DNA from: Streptomyces spiroverticillatus
GTDB lineage: Bacteria; Actinomycetota; Actinomycetes; Streptomycetales; Streptomycetaceae
Direction of reading: 5' to 3'
NCBI GenBank assembly: GCA_014650415.1
Contig: BMUX01000022.1
Span: 46,137 to 110,136, forward strand
DNA: 64,000 nt
Shown: piece after piece, positions 1-8,841 of the stretch
Layout of the letters: each line of letters starts with the position of its first letter
Position numbering within the stretch: the first letter of the stretch is position 1
The notes under the pieces: model-generated
Databases searched by the model: none
Seen by the model: the letters and a program-made list of their open reading frames with translations, nothing else
What the model was told of the DNA's origin: nothing
Position numbers and translations under genes: made by a program

Positions 1-671
1 CGCATGGAGAGCGCGGTGAGCGGGGTGCGGAGCTGGTGGGAGGCGTCGGCGGCCAGGCGGCGCTCGGCGGTGAGCATCCGGGCGATGCGTTCGGCGGAGG
101 AGTCCAGGACGTCGGCGACCCGGTCCAGCTCGGGGACCCCGTACCGCTTGTGGCGGGGGCGGGGGTCGCCGGAGCCGAGGCGTTCGGCGGTCTCGGCGAG
201 GTCGGTGAGCGGGGAGGCCAGGCGGTTGGCCTGACGTACCGCCAGGAGAACGGCGGCGACGACGGCCAGCAGGGCGACCGCGCCGATGATCAGCAGGGTG
301 CGGCCGACCTCGCGGGTGACGGTGGACCGGGACTCCATGACGGTGACGGTCTCGCCGCGTTCCCCGGAGGCGCGGCCCTCGATGACGCCGTCGGTGGGGC
401 GGGTGCCGATCTCGATGGCCGCCTGTCCGGGGATGTCGATACGGGCGTACCGGTGGCCGCCGATCTGCTTGACGAGGACCTCGCGGCTCACGGTGCCCTC
501 GCCGACGAGCCGGCCCTCGACGACGCTCACCAGCCGCAGGGCCTCGGAGTCGACGGACTCCTGGGCGCTGTTGCTGATGGTGCGGGTCTCGACGATGACG
601 AGGGAGACCCCGAAGACGGCGATGACGACGAGCACCACGGCGAGCGTGGAATTGATCAGACGGCGACGCAT
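1..671 (-). CDS. Sensor histidine kinase, C-terminus outside the window
   Basis: This is the membrane sensor of a two-component system. About 223 residues are visible. There is an N-terminal membrane segment (about residues 5-24), an extracellular loop of roughly 85 residues, a second membrane segment, a HAMP-like linker and the start of a HisKA domain with the phosphorylatable histidine in SHQLRTPL. The ATP-binding domain lies beyond position 1. It is transcribed after the response regulator ending at 725, so it is the second gene of the pair. The start is ATG at 671; an in-frame GTG two codons upstream (677) is an alternative, and neither has a strong Shine-Dalgarno sequence. The signal sensed is unknown. 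Confidence 0.9.
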   Translation of the reverse strand, partial: MRRRLINSTLAVVLVVIAVFGVSLVIVETRTISNSAQESVDSEALRLVSVVEGRLVGEGTVSREVLVKQIGGHRYARIDIPGQAAIEIGTRPTDGVIEGRASGERGETVTVMESRSTVTREVGRTLLIIGAVALLAVVAAVLLAVRQANRLASPLTDLAETAERLGSGDPRPRHKRYGVPELDRVADVLDSSAERIARMLTAERRLAADASHQLRTPLTALSM

Positions 672-724
672 GGACACAAGGATGCCTGGTCGCCGCCGGG
701 ATCAGCGCGTTCCGAAAGCTCCGG

Positions 725-1402
<678 letters not shown>

Positions 1403-1834
1403 GGGGGCATGTTAGTCGGCGTGGCCAGTGCCCCGGCAGTGATCGTCAAGAAACGGAGGACGCCTGCGGGTATAGGACCCGTTCCTGGGAAGGACCTTCA
1501 AATGTGGGAAGTCAGTTCCATTGGGGCCTGTGATCCATGTCTCAAGTCCTTCCATATCCGGCAGTGTCGTGTCGTAAGGTGGCGACCACGTTTGTTGCAC
1601 TAATCGGGGGCCTTTGGCGGCAATGACTGCCACGGGCCCTTTTGTGCGCTCGATCGGGCTCCCCGATCCTGATGGCAAGTGAATGACCTAGGGCCGGGCT
1701 CCGCACGCGAAGAAGCGATGCGGGGCGTGGATCCCGGAGCGGCAACCCTTCCGTTCCGGTGCCGGCTGCCCCCCACCGGGCGCGTACCCGATAACTGCAT
1801 CGTGGACGCGTCCCGAGCAAGCAAGGATCGACCC
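1403..1834. other. Intergenic region between divergent response regulator and POT transporter
   Basis: This 432 bp stretch must carry the promoters of both divergent units. An AAGGA ribosome binding site at 1823-1827 lies 7 bp before the transporter ATG. I see no convincing hairpin, tRNA or small gene; short frames here lack Streptomyces-like codon use. Confidence 0.6.
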
Positions 1835-3358
1835 ATGGCGTCCAGCCTGACGAAGGAAACCCCCGGCGCAGCCGGGGACAAGGCCTTCTTCGGCCACCCC
1901 CGCGGCCTGGCCATTCTCTTCATGACCGAGATGTGGGAGCGGTTCTCCTACTACGGCATGCGGGCTCTGCTCGTGATGTACCTGGTTTCCGGCGGCGCGG
2001 ATGCCGCGACCGGCAGCCAGGGCGGCGGGCTCGCGATGACCGCGGCCACGGCCACGGCCATCTACTCCGTCTACGTGGCCATGGTGTACCTCATGGCCAT
2101 GCCCGGCGGCTGGTTCGGCGACCGCGTCTGGGGCGCCCGCAAGACGGTCCAGATCGCGAGCTTCGTGATCGTCGCGGGTCACCTCTCCCTGGCACTGCCG
2201 GGGCAGGTCATGTTCTTCGTCGGCCTGTGCCTGATCGCGTTCGGTTCGGGTCTGCTGAAGGCCAACATCTCCACGATGGTCGGCCACCTCTACACCGACC
2301 CGAAGGACCCCCGCCGCGACGGTGGCTTCACGATCTTCTACATGGGCATCAACCTCGGTGCCGTGGTCGCTCCCATCGCGATCGGCTGGATCGGCGAGGC
2401 GGTCAACTGGCACCTCGGCTTCGGTCTGGCCGCGGTGGGCATGGCGATCGGCGCGATCACCTTCATGCTCGGCACCCGCGGCTTCAGCGAGCGGGACAAC
2501 CGGGTCGCGAACCCGCTGTCCCCGGCCGAGAAGAAGGCCGTCATCACCAAGACGCTCGTGTGCGCCGCCGTGATCGCCGCCTTCTACCTGCTGGTCGGTT
2601 TCACCGACGTCTTCACGCTGACGAAGAACTGGGTGCTGGTCCCGATCATCCTGGCCGGTCTGCTGATCCCGATCGGCGTACTGGTCAAGATCAAGCGGGA
2701 CAAGGACCTGTCCGGCGAAGAGCAGACCAAGATGACCGCGTTCATCTACTTCTTCGCCGCCGCCGCCGTCTTCTGGATGATCTTCGACCAGGGTGCGTCG
2801 ACGCTGTCGCTGTTCGGTGACTCCAAGACCGAGCGCAACATCTTCGGCTGGGACATGCCGAACACGTTCTTCCAGGCCCTGAACCCGGGCTTCATCATGC
2901 TGCTCGCCCCGGTCGCCGCCGCCATCTGGCTGGCGCTGGCCAAGCGCAACCGCGAGCCCAGCACGATCGTGAAGTTCTCCATCGCCCTGGTGGTGGCGGG
3001 TGCCTCGTTCTTCGTGTTCCTCATCCCGATGAACCTGGCCACGGACGGCACGAAGGTCACCATGTGGTGGCTGGTGCTCATCTTCCTGATGCACACCGTC
3101 GCCGAGCTGTGCCTGTCCCCGGTGGGTCTGTCGCTGACCACGAAGATGGCTCCCGCGAAGTACGCCTCGCAGATGATGGGTGTCTTCTTCCTCGCCGTCA
3201 CCGCCGGTGACAGTGTGACGGGCATGCTGTCCGTCGCCGGGGTCGACCTCAACAGCCCGGGCGTCGTGGTCTTCGAGGCCGCCGCGGCCGTCGTGGCGGG
3301 CATCCTGATCTGGATGTCGCGCAACAAGGTCCGCGCGCTGATGGGCGAGGTCCGCTGA
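1835..3358 (+). CDS. POT/PTR2-family proton-dependent peptide transporter
   Basis: A 507-residue proton-coupled importer of di- and tripeptides in the cytoplasmic membrane. The POT signature ExxERFSYYGMRALL is at about residues 30-45, and hydrophobic segments across the protein fit the 12-14 helices of the family. A second family feature, GLLKANISTMVG, is near residue 140. The ATG at 1835 is preferred over upstream starts because AAGGA precedes it by 7 bp and the protein then begins like other POT members. It is monocistronic: divergent from the response regulator and closed by a strong hairpin at 3380-3417. Substrate specificity cannot be read from the sequence. Confidence 0.92.
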   Translation: MASSLTKETPGAAGDKAFFGHPRGLAILFMTEMWERFSYYGMRALLVMYLVSGGADAATGSQGGGLAMTAATATAIYSVYVAMVYLMAMPGGWFGDRVWGARKTVQIASFVIVAGHLSLALPGQVMFFVGLCLIAFGSGLLKANISTMVGHLYTDPKDPRRDGGFTIFYMGINLGAVVAPIAIGWIGEAVNWHLGFGLAAVGMAIGAITFMLGTRGFSERDNRVANPLSPAEKKAVITKTLVCAAVIAAFYLLVGFTDVFTLTKNWVLVPIILAGLLIPIGVLVKIKRDKDLSGEEQTKMTAFIYFFAAAAVFWMIFDQGASTLSLFGDSKTERNIFGWDMPNTFFQALNPGFIMLLAPVAAAIWLALAKRNREPSTIVKFSIALVVAGASFFVFLIPMNLATDGTKVTMWWLVLIFLMHTVAELCLSPVGLSLTTKMAPAKYASQMMGVFFLAVTAGDSVTGMLSVAGVDLNSPGVVVFEAAAAVVAGILIWMSRNKVRALMGEVR

Positions 3359-3379
3359 CCTCGTAGCGTCCGCTCGTAC

Positions 3380-3417
3380 GGAGGGCCGCCGCACCGGATT
3401 CGGTGCGGCGGCCCTCC
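3380..3417. terminator. Bidirectional hairpin terminator
   Basis: A perfect 16 bp inverted repeat (3380-3395 and 3402-3417) with a 6-base loop lies between the convergent ends of the POT transporter and the surface-protein operon. There is no T-tract, as is usual in Streptomyces. Confidence 0.85.
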
Positions 3418-3444
3418 GCCGTTTCCGCGGTCGCGTCCGGGTGG

Positions 3445-4845
3445 TTACCGGGTGCCTCTCAGCCGCCGCCACGGGGTGAAGGTGAAGACCGCGCCTCCGA
3501 GGAGGATGACGGTTCCGGCGACCAGGGCGAGGGCGCGCAGGGCGCCGTCCGCCGAGGAGCCGGTCTCGGCGAGGTCGCCGCCGGCGGCGCCGCTCGACGA
3601 CGTACTTCCTCCGGAGCCCGAGCCGGAGCCCGATCCGGAACCCGATCCGCTCGCGCCGCCCGGCTGGGCCGCCGTGTCGAGTTCCAGGGAGACCGGGGCC
3701 GTGCCCTTGACCGTGCAGGGGATGCCGATCTTCTGGCCGCCCAGGGAGACGTCGATGGTCAGGGTGGAGGGGGCGAGGGTGGCCTTGCCGCTCGCGCCGG
3801 GTTTGTAGGTGCCGGTCATGTCGGGGAGGTCGACGGGCTTGCCCTGCTCCAGGGGGTCCTTGTTGCCGGTGCCCGTGACGCCCACGCTGCCCTTGTCGGC
3901 GCCGCCGAGAGTGAGCTGCAGGGAGGGTTTGAGGGCGCCGGCCGGGAGGGCGGCGGGGCTGTTCATGACGCCCTTGGCGGTGACGACGGTGAGGTCGTAG
4001 CTGCCGCCGTTCTTCTTGGCGTTGACGGTGATTTTGGTCTTGATGCTCGCCGGGCCCGGGGACTTGCAGGCGTACTCGACCGCGGCCTCCTTGCCGGGGA
4101 AGTCGGTCTTGCCGTCGCCGCCGCCACCGGTGGTGGACCCGCCTCCGGTGTCACTGCCGCCGGAGTCGGAGCCGCCGGTCGTGGTGGTGCCGCCGGTGGA
4201 CGTGGTGCCGCCGGTCGTCGTGGTCCCGCCGGTGGAGGACGTACCGCCGTTGGACGACGTGCCGCCGCCCGACGTCGTGCCCCCGGAGCCCCCGCCGTCC
4301 GTCACCTTGATCGTCGCCGAGGCCTTGGGCTCCTCCTTCGGCGTGCACTTGGTGTCGGTGGACATCGGCTTGCTGACGTTGATGGTGTACGCGCCCGGGG
4401 TGAGCGTGACGTCGCCCGCCTTGGTCAGCTTCAGCTTGCCCTTCATCTCGGGCAGGACCATCGGGCTGTTCTTGGGGATCGGCGGGTTCTGCCGGGGCCC
4501 CTCCATCTTCAGCTCGCCCGAGCCCGCTCCCGCTCCCCCGACCTTGATCGTGCCGGTCGGCTTCACGGTGTCCTTGTCGAGGTTGAGGACGTCGGGGTTC
4601 TTGGAGGCCGCCTCGACGGTCTTCCAGACGACCTCCACCTCGTCGCCGACCTTCGCCGTCGCGGGCGCGGTCACGTTCACCTTCGTGGTGCCCTGGACGG
4701 CGGGCAGGCCCGAGATGGGCGGGGGAATGCACTCGGTCTTGTACGACACTTCGGCGGCCGTCGCGGGCGGTGCGGCCAGCAGCAGTCCCGCACCGGTGAG
4801 CATCAGCGCGACACCGGTCGCGCCCATCCTCCATTGCGTCTTCAC
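3445..4845 (-). CDS. Wall-anchored protein with two DUF6801-like domains and LAETG signal
   Basis: A 466-residue secreted surface protein, last gene of a four-gene operon. A signal peptide (about residues 1-30, ending PATAAE) is followed by one DUF6801-like beta domain (about 32-165), a Gly/Ser/Thr-rich linker with repeated GGTTTTGG-type units (about 175-235), a second DUF6801-like domain (about 240-390), a Ser/Gly-rich stalk, LAETG at residues 425-429, a hydrophobic segment and a short Arg-rich tail. LAxTG is the motif used by Streptomyces class E sortases. The GTG start at 4845 has GAAAGG 8 bp upstream and overlaps the previous stop (GTGA). The domain assignment is by resemblance; the ligand is unknown. 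Confidence 0.85.
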   Translation of the reverse strand: MKTQWRMGATGVALMLTGAGLLLAAPPATAAEVSYKTECIPPPISGLPAVQGTTKVNVTAPATAKVGDEVEVVWKTVEAASKNPDVLNLDKDTVKPTGTIKVGGAGAGSGELKMEGPRQNPPIPKNSPMVLPEMKGKLKLTKAGDVTLTPGAYTINVSKPMSTDTKCTPKEEPKASATIKVTDGGGSGGTTSGGGTSSNGGTSSTGGTTTTGGTTSTGGTTTTGGSDSGGSDTGGGSTTGGGGDGKTDFPGKEAAVEYACKSPGPASIKTKITVNAKKNGGSYDLTVVTAKGVMNSPAALPAGALKPSLQLTLGGADKGSVGVTGTGNKDPLEQGKPVDLPDMTGTYKPGASGKATLAPSTLTIDVSLGGQKIGIPCTVKGTAPVSLELDTAAQPGGASGSGSGSGSGSGSGGSTSSSGAAGGDLAETGSSADGALRALALVAGTVILLGGAVFTFTPWRRLRGTR

Positions 4846-5996
4846 GAATTGCCTTTCGGAGTAGGGGAGTTGGCGGTGCTCTCGTGCGGTGCGGAAACCT
4901 GTGCGTGCTCGTACGCCGCGCCGGGCGGCTGCTTGTGCGGGAAGGTCGGCGGCGGCGGTGCGGGCGGCGGCGTCGGCGCGCTGTCCGGGGTGAACCAGGG
5001 CAGCGGCAGCACGGCCGTCGGCTCGCCGTCCTGCTCGGCGGCGTCCTCGGCGGACCCGGCACCCCCGGGACGTACCGAAAAGCCCGCGCCTGACTCCTTC
5101 TGCCGTACGGTCCGGTGCCTGGCCGGTGTCCTCGGCCGCACCCGGTCCACCACCGCGAGACCGATCCGGAACAGCCCCGCCGGGACCACCACCGCCAGCA
5201 GCACCCAGAACAGGACCACGCCCCACGGCCGGTCCACCCCCCAGGGCTGGGCGGCCATCACGGTCTTGCCGTACTTCACCGAGACCAGGTAGTCCCCGTA
5301 CGCCCCCGCCGGGAGCTGCACGTCGAGCGCGACCTCCGCCTCCTTGCCGGGGGCGAGGGTGCCGCGCCACTGGCGTTCCTCCCACAGGGGAGAGAAGACC
5401 CCGTGCGAGGTGCCGACCTGGAAGACAGGGTCGACGACGGGCGCGGACCCGAGGTTGCCCAGCTTCAGCACGACCCGTCGGGTCTGCGGCGCGCCGAACC
5501 AGGTCAGCAGCGACCCCGACCCGTCGAGCGTCACGTCGGAGCGCATCACCGCGAGCCGCCCGGCGTCCGGCGCGGGCTTCGGCAGCGGCGCGACGGGGTG
5601 CCCGGCGACGGTGAACTCGGCGTAGGCGGCGGCCTGTTGGCCCTGCACGGTGGCGACGTACACCACGCACGGGCACGGCTTGGGCGGCTCGGCGACCTCC
5701 AGCTTGCGGGTGAAGCGGCCGTCGGCGTCGGTGGTGACGGCCCGACCGTCGGCGTTGGCACAGGAGTTGGTGCCGCCCGGCACGCCGGTGGCCGGGGACG
5801 CCTCGCCGCAGATCAGCAGCATCAGCAGCGCCTTGGGCCGCCAGCCGTCGCCCTTGACGGTGATCTCGCCGCCCTTCCCGGCCTCGCTCTTCGAGAGCGC
5901 GACCCCCGGTTTCCCGTCGGCTGACGCGCCCCCGACTCCCAGCAGGATCACCGCGGTTGCCACCACCGCCACCAGCACGCTCCGGCCCGTCCTCAT
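4842..5996 (-). CDS. Membrane-anchored extracellular protein with neocarzinostatin-like domain and proline-rich tail
   Basis: A 384-residue protein with a signal peptide (residues 1-27), a beta-rich domain resembling the neocarzinostatin fold, including paired cysteines in ICGEAS and PCPC (about 30-125), and a second Ig/CARDB-like region (about 140-270). One transmembrane helix follows near 285-305 (VLFWVLLAVVVPAGLF). The tail of about 80 residues is rich in proline and acidic residues and is probably cytoplasmic. ATG at 5996 overlaps the upstream stop by 4 bp (ATGA), so translation is probably coupled. Its place in the operon suggests it links the wall-exposed DUF6801-like proteins to the membrane; this is inference. 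Confidence 0.8.
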   Translation of the reverse strand: MRTGRSVLVAVVATAVILLGVGGASADGKPGVALSKSEAGKGGEITVKGDGWRPKALLMLLICGEASPATGVPGGTNSCANADGRAVTTDADGRFTRKLEVAEPPKPCPCVVYVATVQGQQAAAYAEFTVAGHPVAPLPKPAPDAGRLAVMRSDVTLDGSGSLLTWFGAPQTRRVVLKLGNLGSAPVVDPVFQVGTSHGVFSPLWEERQWRGTLAPGKEAEVALDVQLPAGAYGDYLVSVKYGKTVMAAQPWGVDRPWGVVLFWVLLAVVVPAGLFRIGLAVVDRVRPRTPARHRTVRQKESGAGFSVRPGGAGSAEDAAEQDGEPTAVLPLPWFTPDSAPTPPPAPPPPTFPHKQPPGAAYEHAQVSAPHESTANSPTPKGNS

Positions 5997-6883
5997 CCGC
6001 TCTCCTCCTCCAGCGACTCCAGCGACTCCAGCGACCCCTGCGACCCCAGCGACTCCTGTGCCGCCCGCTTCCTGTGCCGTACGATCCCCAGCCCGCCCGC
6101 CGCGAGGAGTGCCGCCGCTCCCCCGCCGAGCCCCAGCGCCGGGCCCCACTCCACGAAGGTCGCCGTCGCGGTGGCCTCCTCGCGGACGCCGGGGCCCGCC
6201 GTGACGGTGAGGCGGGCGCGGGCCCGGTCGAGGGCGGGGGTGTCGGTCCAGATCTCGGCGAGTTCGGCGCGGCGGCCGGGCGGCAGTTCCTTCATCTCGC
6301 GGGGCTCCCGGCGCAGCAGTTCGCCGCCGAGGGTGCCGTCGGCGCGGACGGCGACGCGCGGGGTGAGGGTGGTGTTGCCCCGGTTGACCAGGGCGTACCG
6401 GATGAGCCCGTCCTCGATGCGGACGTCCTCGACGGAGAGCGCCGCCAGCGTGGGCCCGCTGACCCGCAGCCGGACCTCGGTGCGCTGCTCGCGGCCGTCG
6501 GCGGCCGAGGCGACGAGCGTGCCGGGGTGGTCGCCGGGCTGGGCGGTGGCCGGGACGGTCACCGTGAACGGCACGTCCGCCCGGGTGCGCGCGGGCACCC
6601 GCACGGTGCGGGAGGCGAGCGCGATCCAGGCCCCTTCGGCGTCCTCGGCGCGCAGGGTGACGGTGCGGGGGGTGCGGTCCGGGTTGAGGATCGACAGCTT
6701 GTCCTCGAAGACCGTGCCGGGCGCGCCCTGGAGGTAGAAGTACGGGCGGCCTCCTTCGGCGGGACGCGTGCCGCCCGCGGCGGGTCCCGCCGTCCACGCG
6801 TCGGCGGCGTGGACGGCGGGGGCGGGCCCGGCGACGTAAAGGAGGGCCAGCAGGGCTCCCGCGGCGAGGAGGTGGCGGCGCAC
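5993..6883 (-). CDS. DUF916/WxL-interacting-like membrane protein
   Basis: A 296-residue exported protein. After a signal peptide (ends near VHAADA), residues about 40-150 resemble the DUF916 (WxL-interacting protein, peptidoglycan-binding) domain, with the typical PYFYLQGAPGTVFEDKLSILN pattern split over its first strands. A second beta domain follows to about 245, then a transmembrane helix (LGLGGGAAALLAAGGLGIV), a basic stop and a tail repeating SLESLESLEE. The GTG at 6883 is 2 bp after the upstream stop, so coupling rather than a good Shine-Dalgarno explains its translation. In Firmicutes such proteins pair with WxL surface proteins; here the partners are DUF6801-like proteins. Confidence 0.8.
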   Translation of the reverse strand: MRRHLLAAGALLALLYVAGPAPAVHAADAWTAGPAAGGTRPAEGGRPYFYLQGAPGTVFEDKLSILNPDRTPRTVTLRAEDAEGAWIALASRTVRVPARTRADVPFTVTVPATAQPGDHPGTLVASAADGREQRTEVRLRVSGPTLAALSVEDVRIEDGLIRYALVNRGNTTLTPRVAVRADGTLGGELLRREPREMKELPPGRRAELAEIWTDTPALDRARARLTVTAGPGVREEATATATFVEWGPALGLGGGAAALLAAGGLGIVRHRKRAAQESLGSQGSLESLESLEEESG

Positions 6884-6885
6884 GG

Positions 6886-7593
6886 TCAGTGCGTGGAGCG
6901 CTGCTGGTTGCGGCGGGTGAGCCAGAGGGCGCCCGCGGCTCCGGCGAGCAGGACGGTGCCGCCGAGGGTGCCGAGCGCGACGGCGGAGTCGAGCGGGCCG
7001 GTCTTGGGCAGTTCGCCGCTGCCGGAGGGGGAGCTCTGGGAGGCGCTGTCGTCCGAACCGCCCGACCCCCCTCCGGAGCCCTTCACGTCCAGCTCCAGTG
7101 AGGGTTTGGGGCTGTTGGAGGGCGTGCAGGTGGTCGTCGTGCCGAGGGCCTTGATGGTGAGGACGCCCGCGGTGAAGGTGACCTTGCCGCTCTTCTTCGG
7201 GGTGTAAGTGCCGGACAGGTCGCTGATCTTGATGGGGGTGTTGGCCGGTATGGCGGAGGAGTTGGCGGGTCCGGCCACGGAGACCTGGCCGCCGTCGGCG
7301 CCGCCGACCTTGATGACCGCGTTCGGCTTCATCGCCCCCTTGCCCAGCTCCACCGGGCTGGAGGAGACGCCCTTCTGGAAGGACATGGTGAGGGTGTAGC
7401 CGCTGCCGCTCTTGACCGCCTTGATGTCGATCGGGGAGACCGCCCCCTTGTTCCCGATCGGCGTCTTGCACTGGTAGTTGACGTCCACGACGTCGGCCTG
7501 TGCGGCGGGGGCGGCAAGGAGCACCGCCGCAGTCGCGAGCGCGAGCACGCCCGGCCTCGCGGTCACCGTCCGAATCTGCTTCTGGTACGACAC
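6886..7593 (-). CDS. Secreted DUF6801-like protein with LPKTG sorting signal
   Basis: First gene of the surface operon. The 235-residue product has a signal peptide (about 1-33), one DUF6801-like domain (about 35-165) that aligns by eye with both domains of the protein at 3445-4845 (shared VxYxCKTP start, KxNAVIKVGGADxG core, SGTYTPKKSGKVT), a Gly/Ser linker, LPKTG at residues 195-199, a hydrophobic helix and a basic tail RRNQQR. The GTG start at 7593 has GAGGGG 8 bp upstream. The canonical LPxTG here contrasts with LAETG in the last gene of the same operon. Confidence 0.87.
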   Translation of the reverse strand: MSYQKQIRTVTARPGVLALATAAVLLAAPAAQADVVDVNYQCKTPIGNKGAVSPIDIKAVKSGSGYTLTMSFQKGVSSSPVELGKGAMKPNAVIKVGGADGGQVSVAGPANSSAIPANTPIKISDLSGTYTPKKSGKVTFTAGVLTIKALGTTTTCTPSNSPKPSLELDVKGSGGGSGGSDDSASQSSPSGSGELPKTGPLDSAVALGTLGGTVLLAGAAGALWLTRRNQQRSTH

Positions 7594-7657
7594 CTCGTGA
7601 TCCCCTCGTACGCCGGAGCGCCGCCGGGCACCGGGCCGGGTACGGTCGGCCAAGTTA

Positions 7658-7672
7658 CTGACGGCGCATCAG
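7658..7672. promoter_or_regulatory. Imperfect palindrome upstream of the surface-protein operon
   Basis: CTGACG-GCG-CATCAG (five of six arm bases match) lies 64 bp before the GTG of the first surface gene, close to where a promoter should be. It could be an operator; no known regulator is assigned. Confidence 0.35.
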
Positions 7673-7780
7673 ATTGGTCGCTCAAGGTACGCCGGTGACC
7701 AGTCAAGGGGAAGACAAAGAGCACGCCGTATCGACGTGCTCTCCAACAACAGGGGATTCGGCGCTCTTGCCGGGCAACTC

Positions 7781-8680
7781 CTAGGCGGGTGCCGCCAGTT
7801 CGGCCCAGACCGTCTTGCCGGGGACGCCGTCGGGCGCGCGGGAGACGCCCCAGTCCAGGCAGAGCCGCTGCACGATGAACATGCCGTGGCCGCCCGGGCG
7901 GCCCGCACGGTGCGGGGTGCGCGGGGCGGGCTCGCCGCCGCTGCGGTCGGTGACCTCCAGGCGCAGCCGCTTGCCGTCGCTGGCCACGCGCAGGGACTCG
8001 GGGCCCTCGGCGTGCAGGCAGGCGTTGGTGACGAGTTCGGAGACGACGAGCAGGACGTCCTCGGCGGCGGCACGCCGGTCGGCGGTGGACGCCGGGAGCC
8101 AGCCCCAGTCGTACAGCGCCTGCCGGGTGAAGTCGCGGGCGAGCGGGACGATGCCGCTGGCCCCGTTCAGCTCGAGGTAGCGGAGCCGGCCGGAGGCCTC
8201 GGCGGCGGCGAGGGTGTCGGCGGGCCTGTCGGCGCCCGACTTGTCGGCGCCCGGTTCCGTACCGGCGGAGACAACGTCGGCCGCCCGGGCGGCGGGACCG
8301 CCCGCCGCACCGGCTCCGGGCACGCCGAACGAGCCGCCCGCCGCGCCGGAGGCCATGGGGTGCTCGCCCCGCACGGGGGCGTCGGCAACCTGCGTACCGG
8401 CGTCGGCCACGGGGGCGAACGCTGCCGTCGCACCGCTCGCGACCGCGTCGACGGCCCCGGCGGCACCCTCGGCGGGGGCCGGTGCGGGGTCGCCCGGGGC
8501 GGGCGCGGACGACAGGGGTGCGGGCGGCGCGGGTGCGCCCGTCACCGAGGCTGCCACCGTCCCGGCAGGAACCTCGGTCGCGCCCTCCGCAGCCGCGGGA
8601 GCAGCGCCGGAGGCATCGGAGGCGATGCCGTCCGGCTCGGGGCCGAGGTCGCCCGGCGGATGCTGCCGGGTGGTGCTCAT
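7781..8680 (-). CDS. prsI: RsbW-like anti-sigma factor with long disordered N-terminus
   Basis: A 299-residue protein-serine kinase/anti-sigma factor of the HATPase_c (RsbW/SpoIIAB) family. Residues about 160-299 form the kinase fold: N-box ELVTNACLHA, G1 box EVTDRSGGEP, G2 box GGHGMFIVQRL. It should bind the sigma factor at 9600-10517 and phosphorylate the anti-anti-sigma factor encoded upstream. Residues 1-155 are Ala/Pro/Gly-rich, low complexity and unlike the fold, roughly doubling the usual length of about 140. In S. coelicolor a sigma I locus with PrsI and ArsI has this arrangement; the symbol rests on that resemblance. Confidence 0.8.
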   Translation of the reverse strand: MSTTRQHPPGDLGPEPDGIASDASGAAPAAAEGATEVPAGTVAASVTGAPAPPAPLSSAPAPGDPAPAPAEGAAGAVDAVASGATAAFAPVADAGTQVADAPVRGEHPMASGAAGGSFGVPGAGAAGGPAARAADVVSAGTEPGADKSGADRPADTLAAAEASGRLRYLELNGASGIVPLARDFTRQALYDWGWLPASTADRRAAAEDVLLVVSELVTNACLHAEGPESLRVASDGKRLRLEVTDRSGGEPAPRTPHRAGRPGGHGMFIVQRLCLDWGVSRAPDGVPGKTVWAELAAPA

Positions 8681-8715
8681 CAGCGCTTCACCTCACCGAT
8701 TCGCCAATTCGTTGT

Positions 8716-8745
8716 TTGCAGGGTCCGTGCTTGCAGGGTCTGTGA
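8716..8745. repeat. 15 bp tandem direct repeat between anti-anti-sigma and anti-sigma genes
   Basis: Two adjacent 15 bp units, TTGCAGGGTCCGTGC and TTGCAGGGTCTGTGA, differ at two positions. They sit 36 bp upstream of the anti-sigma ATG in the 161 bp gap, where a gene-specific promoter or operator would lie. Function unknown. Confidence 0.5.
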
Positions 8746-8841
8746 TTCCTCCTGCCCGAGCGAACCGTGAGAACACCCACGATTCGCCACGGGCCGCGCC
8801 ACACGCTTCCCGCGGGGCGCGTGCGGAGGGTCCGGGTCCGG

